Shown here piece after piece: positions 34,786-42,915 of a stretch of DNA of 64,000 bases. The stretch spans positions 24,350-88,349 of the IMG/VR virus record IMGVR_UViG_3300024359_000006, one strand, 5' to 3'. The notes under the pieces are model-generated. The model had not been told where the DNA came from and did not search any database. It saw nothing but the letters and a program-made list of their open reading frames with translations. The position numbers and the translations under genes are program-made. The DNA is from a virus. Numbering within the stretch: position 1 is the stretch's first letter; every line of letters starts with the position of its first letter.

Positions 34786-37239
34786 ATGGCAACATTCGAA
34801 GAATTTTTAAACGAAAGAAATATAACTCTTAAAAGAAGATATACTGAATCACACCCTTCCCAAACTGTAGGCAATTCAGCTAGAGTTAGAAATGCAATTA
34901 TCGAAGCATTAAAGGATGGCAAAATAACAGTTGAAGAATTTAATAATATAGTTAGTCAACACTCTTCTGCTCCATCAAAATGGACAAGAGGTAATAAAAG
35001 ATTTTTCAAAATAGAAGAAGATGGCGTAAGTCTTTCTAAATATGGAACAAAAATATTAAATAGCTTAGTTACTGAATCTATAGATGAAGGTTTAAATAAG
35101 TCAGATGTTACATATCAATTAGCAATAGATTATACAGGTAGAACTAAGCCGAAAATTACTAAACTTAATAAGAAAAGACTTGAAATTAAGTACGGTTATA
35201 AAATTAGCCCAGAAACGGTAATTGATTCTATCAAGAAGGTTCATCCAGAAGTAGAACTTAAACATGTTGAATGGTCAGATAAAATGTCAGGTGGAGGTTT
35301 TCACATATTTGATATTTTAGAATCTGCAGTTACTGAAGGAACATATGACTCAAAAGATCATATAGGATCTACATCAGATGGACAAGGTTCTAATGCTGAG
35401 ATTTATAAAAAAGGTAGAGGATATTATGTAGTTGTTAGTGGAGAGTATGATTATGACTTCGAGGCTAAGAATGACAAAGAACTAATAAATAAGTTAGAAG
35501 AATATGAATTTGATTCTTCTGATATTTTAGAATCAGCGATTAATAATATAGAAGAAAATATGATACATAATAATTTTAATGAATTCATTAATAAATCAAT
35601 TAATGAAAATAACGTACAGGATTTAGATATGGAAGATATGAATCCTAAAATGGCTAAGCAGCTATTAAACATGGCTAGTAAACAATATAAAAACGAATTT
35701 CAAGGATCTTATACTGTAGATAAAGGAAATAAAAAAATGAGGTTTGATACTTATAGTGCTTTATTAGCTATGGTAAAGCAAAAAGATTCTGGACCTTATG
35801 GTCCTTCATATGGTATTAATATTGGAGGAAATAATGAATTAGAAGATTTTGAAGGTAATGTTTTAGGTAAGCTAAATGATAAATCATTATCAAGTGCAAT
35901 TAGTAGTGTTGCAGCTGCTATGAAAATGGCAGCTAAAAACAGTAATGAATCAGTAGTTACTGAAGCCAGAGTAAGTGCAAAAAAGTTATTAAAATCAGTT
36001 GTAAATGGAGAAAGTAACTCAGTTGAAGGTATTAAACTTTCTAAAGAAATGGCCCAATCATTTTTAGAGTGGCTAGATCAATCAAGTTATGGTAGAAAAT
36101 TTAGCGATCTTCCATTTGATAAATTATTTAGTGCAGCATTTAATTGGGGTATTGAAAGATATGCTAAAGACAATAAACTGAAAAATGAATTAAAAGATTT
36201 AAAAACAAAGGCAAAAACAATGAAAGAATCAAAAATATACGAAAGTTTCAGTGAATTTGTTAATGAATCTTTAGAACTTAATGAAGCATTAAAGAGTTCT
36301 AAACTTAGAGGACTTCTTACTATGAAAAGAGGTAGTAAGGCAATTTTAAAAGCAATTTATGGCTTTAGTAAAATAGAATTAGACAAAATAACAGATGATC
36401 AAATAATAGATATTGATCCTAAATTAGGTAAAAAAGCAGAAGGTTTAGTTGTTTATTATACAACTCAAGAAAAAGACAACCCTTATGCTGATACTTCAAA
36501 ATCTACATATAATTCTGCTGGTAAAATTCCAGCAAATACAATACTTGCATTAGGTATGGGAAAAGACGTTGCATATGTTAAAAGAGATTATATTAAGAGA
36601 AAAATGACAATGTCTTTAACTACAGATCCTAGAAAATCATCTTATGATATTGGAATTAATAAAGAGTATAGAGGCTGGGACGCATCCGGTATTTATAATG
36701 TAAAAAGAGTAATTGATGTTGCAGACGCTGCATTTGTAATTAATACTAACGCTCTTCCAAATACTAAAGGAAAAATTGAAGACAGAGTAAAAGCTAAAGA
36801 AGGTGCATTAGCATTTAAATCTGATAAGGAATTTAAAGATGCAAACATAGCAAGATATAGAGAAATTCTACAAAAGAGAGCAAGTGAATTACCAATAGAT
36901 AAATTAGTAGAAGATGCAATTGATGATGCAACTAAGGTTATGAAAGATGGTTTAAAAAATCAAGAAAAAAATAAGTACGGAGAACTTATTGCAGGTGTAG
37001 GAAAGGACGGTAGAGCTTATAAATTAAATGACATTAGTAATTTTATAAATGGTTTAATTTCAGACTATGAAAGATGGTCAGGTTATATGGCAACAATTGA
37101 AGAGGCTGAAGCTAAATATGGTAAAGATTCTAGAGAATTTGAATGGGAAGCTAGATATTCTCAAAAAGAATCTGAGGAATACGCAAAGAGAATTAAAGAT
37201 AAATTAGCTAAACTTAAGAAAAGAAACTTAGCTTGGTAA
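34786..37239 (+). CDS. 817-aa capsid-targeted polyprotein candidate
   Basis: An 817-residue protein with targeting-like peptides at its N-terminus (ATFEEFLNE), at residue 259 (MIHNNFNEFINKS) and at residue 479 (MKESKIYESFSEFVNES). Between them are gp21-like sites: LVTE|S at 97, AVTE|G at 184, VVTE|A at 393, and LNE|A soon after the third peptide. Blocks of about 90-220 residues lie between these points. The last block (about 500-817) has a conserved-looking globular domain with YGELIAGVGKDGRAYKLNDI and a Lys-rich helical end. No known enzyme recognised. It reads as a precursor cut by the prohead protease into several internal head proteins; this is inference. It overlaps the next start by one base. 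Confidence 0.55.
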   Translation: MATFEEFLNERNITLKRRYTESHPSQTVGNSARVRNAIIEALKDGKITVEEFNNIVSQHSSAPSKWTRGNKRFFKIEEDGVSLSKYGTKILNSLVTESIDEGLNKSDVTYQLAIDYTGRTKPKITKLNKKRLEIKYGYKISPETVIDSIKKVHPEVELKHVEWSDKMSGGGFHIFDILESAVTEGTYDSKDHIGSTSDGQGSNAEIYKKGRGYYVVVSGEYDYDFEAKNDKELINKLEEYEFDSSDILESAINNIEENMIHNNFNEFINKSINENNVQDLDMEDMNPKMAKQLLNMASKQYKNEFQGSYTVDKGNKKMRFDTYSALLAMVKQKDSGPYGPSYGINIGGNNELEDFEGNVLGKLNDKSLSSAISSVAAAMKMAAKNSNESVVTEARVSAKKLLKSVVNGESNSVEGIKLSKEMAQSFLEWLDQSSYGRKFSDLPFDKLFSAAFNWGIERYAKDNKLKNELKDLKTKAKTMKESKIYESFSEFVNESLELNEALKSSKLRGLLTMKRGSKAILKAIYGFSKIELDKITDDQIIDIDPKLGKKAEGLVVYYTTQEKDNPYADTSKSTYNSAGKIPANTILALGMGKDVAYVKRDYIKRKMTMSLTTDPRKSSYDIGINKEYRGWDASGIYNVKRVIDVADAAFVINTNALPNTKGKIEDRVKAKEGALAFKSDKEFKDANIARYREILQKRASELPIDKLVEDAIDDATKVMKDGLKNQEKNKYGELIAGVGKDGRAYKLNDISNFINGLISDYERWSGYMATIEEAEAKYGKDSREFEWEARYSQKESEEYAKRIKDKLAKLKKRNLAW
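35560..35598 (+). other. Internal capsid-targeting-like peptide 1
   Basis: Codons for MIHNNFNEFINKS at residue 259 of the 817-aa protein, following IEEN and a possible domain boundary. The pattern position of the last Glu is Lys here (NK), so it is the weakest member. Confidence 0.4.
36220..36270 (+). other. Internal capsid-targeting-like peptide 2
   Basis: Codons for MKESKIYESFSEFVNES at residue 479 of the 817-aa protein, then LELNE|A, a gp21-like site. It begins with an in-frame ATG after a Lys-rich linker, like a normal cargo N-terminus. Confidence 0.5.
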
Positions 37240-37745
37240 TGAACGAAAACGTTACACCAGCAAATATTGGAGGTATGGGAAATCCTGCCTTTCCACAAGG
37301 TGGAGAAGTAGGAAGTGGAGATGTGCCAGCTGGTAAAGGAGATGCTAAGAAAGAGCAAAAGAAAAAGAAGAAAGAAAGAGAAGAATATCTTAAAAATAGA
37401 AAAGAAGAAATGGTACATACTACATTTAGTGGATTTATAAATGAAGCTAAAATTAAAGATGCTAGAAAAGATTTAGGCTATATTGCATTTCTTGAAGAAA
37501 TGGCAGAAATTAATAATAGAGACATTCAAAACGCATATGATGTTGCACTAAAAGTTTTACAAGATAAAGGTATGAGTGAAAAGGAAGCAATTGGATTTTT
37601 AAACTCACCACATGGAAAGTATATGGCAGAATATTTAATTCCAGGTCAAGATTATAGTCATGAAGCATTCTTAGACAAATTAGATGAATACTATAACGAA
37701 AGAATGTTGAAACAATATGCAAAGGATTTTAAAAACCTAGCATAA
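37239..37745 (+). CDS. Protein with MCP-like N-terminal motif and internal targeting peptide
   Basis: A 168-residue protein; start ATG 37239 overlaps the preceding stop (TAATG). Its N-terminus ANIGGMGNPAFPQGGE shares NIGGMG-x-x-AFP with the major capsid protein gp23 of this window (residues 59-69). A very basic stretch (KKEQKKKKKEREEYLK) follows, then a targeting-like peptide at residue 58 (MVHTTFSGFINEA) and a helical C-terminal domain of about 100 residues. The mixture of a capsid-protein-like arm and a cargo peptide is unusual; it may bind the capsid shell or core. It is followed by a strong terminator. Confidence 0.5.
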   Translation: MNENVTPANIGGMGNPAFPQGGEVGSGDVPAGKGDAKKEQKKKKKEREEYLKNRKEEMVHTTFSGFINEAKIKDARKDLGYIAFLEEMAEINNRDIQNAYDVALKVLQDKGMSEKEAIGFLNSPHGKYMAEYLIPGQDYSHEAFLDKLDEYYNERMLKQYAKDFKNLA

Positions 37746-37767
37746 GAATAAGTTAGTATTTATAATT

Positions 37768-37802
37768 AAAACCCAAGTTCTCGCAGATCTTGGGTTTTTT
37801 TG
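37768..37802 (+). terminator. Rho-independent terminator
   Basis: Stem AACCCAAG (37770-37777) with CTTGGGTT (37789-37796), an 11-nt loop and a T-run. It ends the transcript of the 34.8-37.7 kb genes. Confidence 0.85.
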
Positions 37803-37890
37803 TTAATAACTTTAGTAAAAAAGTTGCCTCAAAATTTTCACGGGTCAAAGATTATAGTTATATTAGTATTATAATTAAAACTTAAACTAG

Positions 37891-38166
37891 ATGAGCTATA
37901 CAAATTTTAACAGACATGAATCAATGAATTCAGAAACTAGAAAAGAAATCATGAACTTAATTAATGATTTAATAAATTACGATGAACAAATAGATAAAAA
38001 ATTAAGAAGATCTATTGAAAACAAATTATATGGTTTATTTGATGGTTATTTATATGATAAACTTCAATTGAATGCATTAGAATGTCCAAGTGATTTAGCA
38101 AGTAGAATTATGAAAATATATCATAAATGTGCAATGTACCCAAAGTCAAAAACAATTATATTTTAA
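37891..38166 (+). CDS. Small protein of unknown function
   Basis: A 91-residue protein, mostly helical (KEIMNLINDLINYDEQIDKK), with one Cys in a C-terminal helix region (IYHKCAMYPKSK). No family recognised and no targeting peptide. It stands alone between the terminator at 37.8 kb and a candidate promoter at 38.17 kb, with a 145-nt AT-rich leader containing GTTATATTAGTATTATAATT, possibly a promoter of its own. Confidence 0.5.
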   Translation: MSYTNFNRHESMNSETRKEIMNLINDLINYDEQIDKKLRRSIENKLYGLFDGYLYDKLQLNALECPSDLASRIMKIYHKCAMYPKSKTIIF

Positions 38167-38169
38167 TCT

Positions 38170-38178
38170 GATATATAA
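38170..38178 (+). promoter_or_regulatory. GATATATAA motif (candidate promoter)
   Basis: Located in the 38-nt gap between the 91-aa gene and ATG 38205, 26 nt before that start; it would drive three small capsid-targeted genes. Confidence 0.5.
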
Positions 38179-38204
38179 TATAATATTAAAAATAAAATAA
38201 CAAG

Positions 38205-38627
38205 ATGAACAATATTAAGAATTTTAACGACTTTATTAATGAGTCTCAAGAAATAAACGAAGGTACTCGTTCTCAATTTGGAAAAATTGATAAAAAAGGA
38301 AATATAACTTCAGTTTATATGCATTATGATGGTTATCCAGAAAACGTATTACCTATTTTAAGAAAAGGTTATAAAGGTGGAAAAAATGTAGATTATGTAC
38401 TTTCACAAGGAAGTGGTTCAGGTCTTGAAGTAAATCCTAAGAAAATTAACTTTTATAAAGATGATAGAGATTCTCAATCAACTGGTAATGTTGCAACAAT
38501 TGCAAATTATTTATCAGATGTAGAAGATGATGGTGGAGCAGAATACGTTTATTTATGGGATGAAAGATCAAAGCAATGGATGATGGCATCTTATGGTGAA
38601 AGAGACTTAAAGGTTGCAGAAGTTTAA
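38205..38627 (+). CDS. Capsid-targeted small protein with HYDGYPE domain
   Basis: A 140-residue protein. N-terminus MNNIKNFNDFINES matches the targeting pattern and INE|G at 17-20 a gp21-like site. The rest is one compact domain with SVYMHYDGYPENVLPIL, which resembles a family with (C/M)H(W/Y)DGY found in Bacteroidota and their phages (recalled, function unknown). It is the first of three tandem targeted genes between a candidate promoter and the terminator at 39.5 kb. Confidence 0.5.
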   Translation: MNNIKNFNDFINESQEINEGTRSQFGKIDKKGNITSVYMHYDGYPENVLPILRKGYKGGKNVDYVLSQGSGSGLEVNPKKINFYKDDRDSQSTGNVATIANYLSDVEDDGGAEYVYLWDERSKQWMMASYGERDLKVAEV

Positions 38628-38643
38628 AAAAATTAAAGTAACA

Positions 38644-38955
38644 ATGAAAAACGTAAAATTATTCGAAGAATTTATAAACGAAGATATTGACTCAAATAAA
38701 ATATTTGAATTAACTGAACTAGAAAAAAAAATTAATGGCTTTACAGGCCAAGCACAGGTAAAAGCTAAAGTTGGAGTAACGACATTTTCTGTTTCAAAAT
38801 ACATGATAGTGTTTGATTATGACGAAGCTAATAAAGATTTACCATTTGTATTTAGACCAGATATGAAATCTGCAAAAGTAGCAAAGGATAAATTAGAAAA
38901 AACTGACATGTTTACTCCTGAAATGAACTTAAGAATTGAAGAAATTAAATATTAA
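38644..38955 (+). CDS. Capsid-targeted small protein
   Basis: A 103-residue protein starting at ATG 38644 (16 nt after the previous stop; an upstream in-frame TTG at 38614 is less likely because the targeting peptide begins at 38644). N-terminus MKNVKLFEEFINEDID, nearly identical to that of the next gene, while the bodies differ. Predicted alpha/beta domain (VGVTTFSVSKYMIVFDYD). Probably an internal head protein; activity unknown. Confidence 0.5.
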   Translation: MKNVKLFEEFINEDIDSNKIFELTELEKKINGFTGQAQVKAKVGVTTFSVSKYMIVFDYDEANKDLPFVFRPDMKSAKVAKDKLEKTDMFTPEMNLRIEEIKY

Positions 38956-38973
38956 AATTAAAAAAACAAAGTT

Positions 38974-39429
38974 ATGAAAAATATAAAATTATTCGAAGAG
39001 TTTATCAATGAAAACGATATGATGGCTACAACGCCAGCAGAACTTAAAAAAATGGCTAAAAAATTTAAACAAATCCATTATGACATGGCCTCCGGTGATT
39101 TTGAAGAGGAAGATATAGATGCAAACTTTAAATTTATAACAGACTTTCTTGGAACAGACCAAATAGTTGAAATAGTTGGAGGAGACCATTGGGCTAATCA
39201 TTCTTCTGGAAAAGAATTAACAGACATTTATAATGATTTAATCACTAAGATTAAAAACAAGAAAGACCATGAATTAGATTCAGGAGCAGACTATGTTACA
39301 GGTACATTAAATGGAGCAAAGGTAGTTTGTCAATACGATGGTTACAGTACCCCTACTCATTTATCAATTATGATAAACGTTAATGACATTAAAAAGTTTG
39401 ACATTAAAACAACACCTTTTGTAGTTTAA
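38974..39429 (+). CDS. Capsid-targeted small protein
   Basis: A 151-residue protein. N-terminus MKNIKLFEEFINENDMM differs from that of the gene before it by one residue in the first 13, but the body is different: helical N-terminal half (ELKKMAKKFKQIHYDMASGD) and a beta-rich C-terminal half with YVTGTLNGAKVVCQYDGYS. The leader is A-rich without Shine-Dalgarno sequence. Last gene before the terminator at 39.49 kb. Confidence 0.5.
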   Translation: MKNIKLFEEFINENDMMATTPAELKKMAKKFKQIHYDMASGDFEEEDIDANFKFITDFLGTDQIVEIVGGDHWANHSSGKELTDIYNDLITKIKNKKDHELDSGADYVTGTLNGAKVVCQYDGYSTPTHLSIMINVNDIKKFDIKTTPFVV

Positions 39430-39477
39430 TATTAGGAAGGTATCATTAAAAAGTTAATAACTAATTAGTAATTTAAA

Positions 39478-39506
39478 GGAGATTGTATGAAACAATCTCC
39501 TTTTTT
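39478..39506 (+). terminator. Rho-independent terminator
   Basis: Stem GGAGATTG (39478-39485) pairs with CAATCTCC (39493-39500), followed by six Ts. It separates the cargo cassette from the nucleotide-metabolism genes. Confidence 0.85.
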
Positions 39507-39531
39507 AGTATATAAGTTTTAAAATAACTAT

Positions 39532-39801
39532 ATGAAAAGTATACTAGAAGAAGCAGATCAAATTATCAATCACAGAAGCGAAGAAAAAGAAAGACAATAT
39601 GGCCCTTTCAGCGAGGGTATGGATAGAGCAGCATCTATTTTCAATGGCATGACTGGCTTAGAAGTTACAGGCAGAGAAATGTACATGGCCCTAATAGCTC
39701 TTAAATTTTCAAGAGAAAGTTACAATCATAAAAGAGATAACCTCCTAGATGCAGTTGCGTATATTCAAGGATTAGACAATTACTTAAACGAAAAAGAATG
39801 A
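39532..39801 (+). CDS. MazG/DUF6378-like nucleotide pyrophosphohydrolase candidate
   Basis: An 89-residue helical protein with ADQIINHRSEEKERQYGPF, then MYMALIALKFSRES and DNLLDAVAYIQGLDNYL, matching the small phage DUF6378/MazG-related family (R..YG motif and an ALKxxR...DxxxDxxxY helix). These proteins probably act on nucleotides. It overlaps the glycosyltransferase-like gene by 4 nt and opens the nucleotide-metabolism group. Confidence 0.5.
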   Translation: MKSILEEADQIINHRSEEKERQYGPFSEGMDRAASIFNGMTGLEVTGREMYMALIALKFSRESYNHKRDNLLDAVAYIQGLDNYLNEKE

Positions 39802-40886
39802 AAATATTATTTACAGGCTGTACGGCCAAACAAACAGACGATGACGCTTGGAAAAGAGCAAGAGTTAAAAGAATAGATGATAGTAGTATTATCTGTAATT
39901 CATTAAGAAAACAAGGTTACACAGTAGACAGAAAGAAAGTTAAATGGGGAGATGATCTTTCAGAATATGGACTTGCTATTGTAGGCCTTGGTCAATTTGG
40001 TTCTAACAATTATTCAGGTGAAATCTTTAACGCATTATATGCAATTAATGAATGTGATAATGTTTTAGTTTTTCATGAAGATTGGAAAATTGACGGTACT
40101 ATGAAATCATTTAAATCAATGTTAGATGATGAAACTTACGAAAAGACTATAGCAAAGAAATGGAGTGACGGGAGACACTTTTATGGTGGAGTTGATAATC
40201 AACACTTTAATAAAGATGTTGCAAGACAGGTTATACAAGACATGGTAGATGCAAAATATGACGCCATTATACCGGCATTCGATTGGGGTAATAAACAACT
40301 TGTTAGAGATATTATTGGTAGTAAAAATATTTATAATATAGACCTTACTCCTTATGTCCTAGAGAATTGGAATATTTCAACAACATATACTTCTCAAATT
40401 AAAGAAAGAAAACATATGTTGGCTTCTCTTGTAAATCATAAGCCATGGGTAAATAGAAATAAATTATCATGGCCTGTAGATTATTTCGGTGCAAAGAGTA
40501 TTAAAGAGGCAAAGCAGTTAAAAACTGAAACTGATGTTTTTGAAGCTTGTGGAAAGTATTGGAGTATTTTATGTCCTGAATATCCTCATGCAGGAAGTGG
40601 CTGGTTTAGAATTAGATGGGTTTATGCTGCAATACAAAGGTCAGTATTACTTTCAAGTGAAAAAGATACAGAAGCATTAGGTCTTCCTAAAGTTAAAGTA
40701 GAATCATTAAGTAATACAGAATTAGAAGATTATGCAAATCAACTTTCAGAAACTGTACTTAGTTATATGTGGACAAAAGATGTATTTGATGTAAAAATAA
40801 AAGAGATAGTAGAAACAGTTGGAGAAAATCTTTCAATTAGTTCACAACCTACCACTGGAATTAGTAAACAAACTGCGTTGTTTTAA
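39798..40886 (+). CDS. Glycosyltransferase-like (GT-B type) protein
   Basis: A 362-residue protein with an N-terminal Rossmann-like half (MKILFTGCTAKQ, later YGLAIVGLGQFGS and NVLVFHEDWK) and a second half that resembles a GT-B sugar-binding domain, in a neighbourhood of nucleotide genes. T4 modifies hydroxymethyl-cytosine in its DNA with glucosyltransferases of this fold, so DNA base modification is possible. No sugar donor motif was confirmed. The last residues, KQTALF, resemble the end of the split polymerase (ASALF) and may bind the sliding clamp. It overlaps the upstream gene. Confidence 0.4.
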   Translation: MKILFTGCTAKQTDDDAWKRARVKRIDDSSIICNSLRKQGYTVDRKKVKWGDDLSEYGLAIVGLGQFGSNNYSGEIFNALYAINECDNVLVFHEDWKIDGTMKSFKSMLDDETYEKTIAKKWSDGRHFYGGVDNQHFNKDVARQVIQDMVDAKYDAIIPAFDWGNKQLVRDIIGSKNIYNIDLTPYVLENWNISTTYTSQIKERKHMLASLVNHKPWVNRNKLSWPVDYFGAKSIKEAKQLKTETDVFEACGKYWSILCPEYPHAGSGWFRIRWVYAAIQRSVLLSSEKDTEALGLPKVKVESLSNTELEDYANQLSETVLSYMWTKDVFDVKIKEIVETVGENLSISSQPTTGISKQTALF

Positions 40887-40909
40887 TAAAAATATAAAGA
40901 ACAAAAGAA

Positions 40910-41374
40910 ATGGCAAACGAAGATAATCAATGTGCAGATTTAGAGGTTAAAGACCACTACTCAGAAGGTAAAGATACTTTCGGCATGATTTACAATAAAC
41001 AAAGAGAATTGCAAAGTAGATTAGGTTTAAATTATGAAAACTTAACTCTTAAAGAAATTGCAGAAATGTGGATGGTAAATAAACATGCAATGTCAGATGA
41101 GCTTAATGAAATGTTTGATGCCTTAGGCGGTATTAATGATGGAATTGGTTCAGCTGCTTGGAAATATTGGAAACAGGATAATAAGAAAGCAGAAACAATG
41201 ACAGTTGCAGATTTATCAGAAGCTGATAGGTTAGAATTATTTTATGAATGGATCGATGGCCTTCATTTCTATATGAACTTTGCACTTGCAATTGGAATGA
41301 CTAGTGAGGATATTGTCAACCTTTATATGGCAAAACAAAAAGAGAATATTAACAGACAAGAAAGAGGATATTAA
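40910..41374 (+). CDS. dUTPase/dCTPase-like all-alpha NTP pyrophosphatase
   Basis: A 154-residue helical protein. The acidic motifs fit the dimeric dUTPase/MazG superfamily: HAMSDELNEMFDAL and YEWIDGLHFYMNFALAIG, the E-x-x-D plus HF pattern of the second metal site. T4 gp56 (dCTPase-dUTPase) belongs to the same superfamily and feeds base-modified DNA synthesis. It lies just before the polymerase N-half, whose ATG overlaps its stop (TAATG), and next to the glycosyltransferase-like gene. Confidence 0.55.
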   Translation: MANEDNQCADLEVKDHYSEGKDTFGMIYNKQRELQSRLGLNYENLTLKEIAEMWMVNKHAMSDELNEMFDALGGINDGIGSAAWKYWKQDNKKAETMTVADLSEADRLELFYEWIDGLHFYMNFALAIGMTSEDIVNLYMAKQKENINRQERGY

Positions 41375-42774
41375 TGCTATTAGATATTGAACAACGAGAT
41401 AAAGAAGTAATTGTAAGCTATTATAACACAGAAGGTGAAGTAGCCTTTAAAAGATACCCAGTTGGTCAATTTCAAAATTGGTATGTAACACATGACAAAG
41501 ATCGTTACAGACATGAAAGCGCACAAAATTGGGATGGTCGACCTGTTAAATTATCAAATGCAAGACAATATAATAAATTTTCTTTGATCTATTTTATAGA
41601 TCAACTTCCAGAAGCTGATAAAAAAGAAATACTTGCATATAATAAACCAAGAACATATTTCGTAGACATTGAAACAGAGATTGTAGATGGCTTCCCTAAA
41701 CCAGAAGAGGCTAAGACACGTATCCTGTCATTCTCTATCATTACACCAGAAAGAAAGGCTATAGTTTTAGGCTTAAAAGATTTGGATGATATGACAGGTA
41801 TGCAAGATGATACTAACAAATATTTTAAATCATTGGATAGTGATTGGAGTCTATCATATTATAAGTTTAAGAATGAATATGATATGGTTTATAACTTTAT
41901 TCATAAGTTTATGCCTAAGTTTCCAATGATGACAGGTTGGAACTTTATTAATTATGATTGGCAATATATTGTTAACCGATGTAAGAGACTACAAATTGAT
42001 ATTAGTGAATCTGCAAAAACAGGTGCAGTTGATAGAATGGATGGCAGACCACTTCATATGGGAATACTTGATTATATGCAATTGTATGATAAGTATGATC
42101 GTTCTGTAAAGGTTAAAGAATCAAATACCCTTGATTATGTTTCAGGTCAAATTGTAGGTCTTAAAAAGATTAAATACAATGGCGGCTTACAGGAATTGTA
42201 TGAAAAAGATTTTAGAAAATATATTTATTATAACATTGTCGATTCATGTTTGGTATATTATATAGATCAGAAGATTAAAGCAATGGATGTTCTTTTAACT
42301 CTTGCAAATATTACGCAAATGCCACTTTATAAAGCAGCAAGCCCAGTTGCTATGACAGAAGCATTAATGGCAAGAAAGCTTAAAGAACAAAATAAAATTA
42401 TTGCAACTGAAAGAAGAGATGACAATAGAAAAGACGGTAGTTATGCCGGCGCTTTTGTTAAAGAACCAATCGTTGGTTTTTATAGTGGAGTAAGTGCATT
42501 TGACTTTGCTTCTCTATACCCTTCAATTATGCGACAATTTAATATTTCTCCTGATTCTTTTGTTGAAACTGTACAAAAACATGAGATAGAAGAAAAAAGA
42601 AAAAATAAAGATTATATTGTTTGTGAAAATGGCGCAGTCTATACAACAGAAGATTCTGTCTTGAAAAGAATCCTCACCGACCTGTATAGTCAACGTAAGG
42701 AATATAAGGCAAAATCATTTGAATATTTTGAGAAGGCAAGATTAATTCGAAAAAAAATTAGTCAGCTAAAGTAG
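41374..42774 (+). CDS. 43A: DNA polymerase gp43, N-terminal half (exonuclease, motif A)
   Basis: A 466-residue protein matching the first half of family B polymerase gp43. Exonuclease motifs: ExoI VDIETE, ExoII GWNFINYDWQYI, ExoIII YNIVDSCLVYYID. Polymerase motif A is DFASLYPSIMRQF. The protein stops with RLIRKKISQLK, in the fingers region before motif B. Motifs B and C are in a separate protein at 47884. Both parts have intact frames and together cover the family, so this is a split enzyme. T4-like Aeromonas phages also have split gp43 genes. The start overlaps the preceding stop. Its stop is followed by a candidate promoter and terminator. Confidence 0.9.
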   Translation: MLLDIEQRDKEVIVSYYNTEGEVAFKRYPVGQFQNWYVTHDKDRYRHESAQNWDGRPVKLSNARQYNKFSLIYFIDQLPEADKKEILAYNKPRTYFVDIETEIVDGFPKPEEAKTRILSFSIITPERKAIVLGLKDLDDMTGMQDDTNKYFKSLDSDWSLSYYKFKNEYDMVYNFIHKFMPKFPMMTGWNFINYDWQYIVNRCKRLQIDISESAKTGAVDRMDGRPLHMGILDYMQLYDKYDRSVKVKESNTLDYVSGQIVGLKKIKYNGGLQELYEKDFRKYIYYNIVDSCLVYYIDQKIKAMDVLLTLANITQMPLYKAASPVAMTEALMARKLKEQNKIIATERRDDNRKDGSYAGAFVKEPIVGFYSGVSAFDFASLYPSIMRQFNISPDSFVETVQKHEIEEKRKNKDYIVCENGAVYTTEDSVLKRILTDLYSQRKEYKAKSFEYFEKARLIRKKISQLK

Positions 42775-42794
42775 TCAACTTTTGGGAGGTTGAA

Positions 42795-42803
42795 GATATA
42801 TAA
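42795..42803 (+). promoter_or_regulatory. GATATATAA motif (candidate promoter)
   Basis: Located 20 nt after the end of the polymerase N-half and followed within 60 nt by a terminator hairpin, so a transcript starting here could be very short; the next gene (nrdB) starts 112 nt downstream. Confidence 0.5.
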
Positions 42804-42807
42804 TCCA

Positions 42808-42858
42808 TCAACAACTACACCCAATCAGATGATCAAAATTAGATCATCTTTTGTTTTT
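42808..42858 (+). ncRNA. Candidate small RNA between promoter motif and terminator
   Basis: The segment between the GATATATAA motif and the terminator is about 50 nt and contains no open frame. It would encode a short RNA with a 5' tail containing CATCAACAACTACACCC and a 3' hairpin. Whether it is made is unknown. Confidence 0.35.
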
Positions 42859-42859
42859 T
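42827..42859 (+). terminator. Rho-independent terminator
   Basis: AGATGATC (42827-42834) pairs with GATCATCT (42842-42849), loop of 7, then TTTGTTTTTT. A second hairpin GGTTATT/AATAACC at 42864-42882 follows in the nrdB leader. Confidence 0.8.
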
Positions 42860-42915
42860 AACAGGTTATTAATGTAATAACCAGGAATGTAAAATTTAAA
42901 ATATATTAAATAAAT

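Noticed and set aside
38614-38643. Upstream TTG start of the gene at 38644
   Set aside because: The targeting peptide begins at ATG 38644, and the TTG lies inside the previous gene.
41374-42774. Polymerase N-half as a pseudogene or sequencing error
   Set aside because: Motifs are intact, the frame ends cleanly and the rest is found intact at 47884, so a split enzyme explains it better.
42775-42915. Split intein or trans-spliced intron joining the polymerase halves
   Set aside because: No intein Cys/Ser/HN motifs at the ends, and the C-half starts with no bases after the clamp stop, leaving no room for intron sequence.
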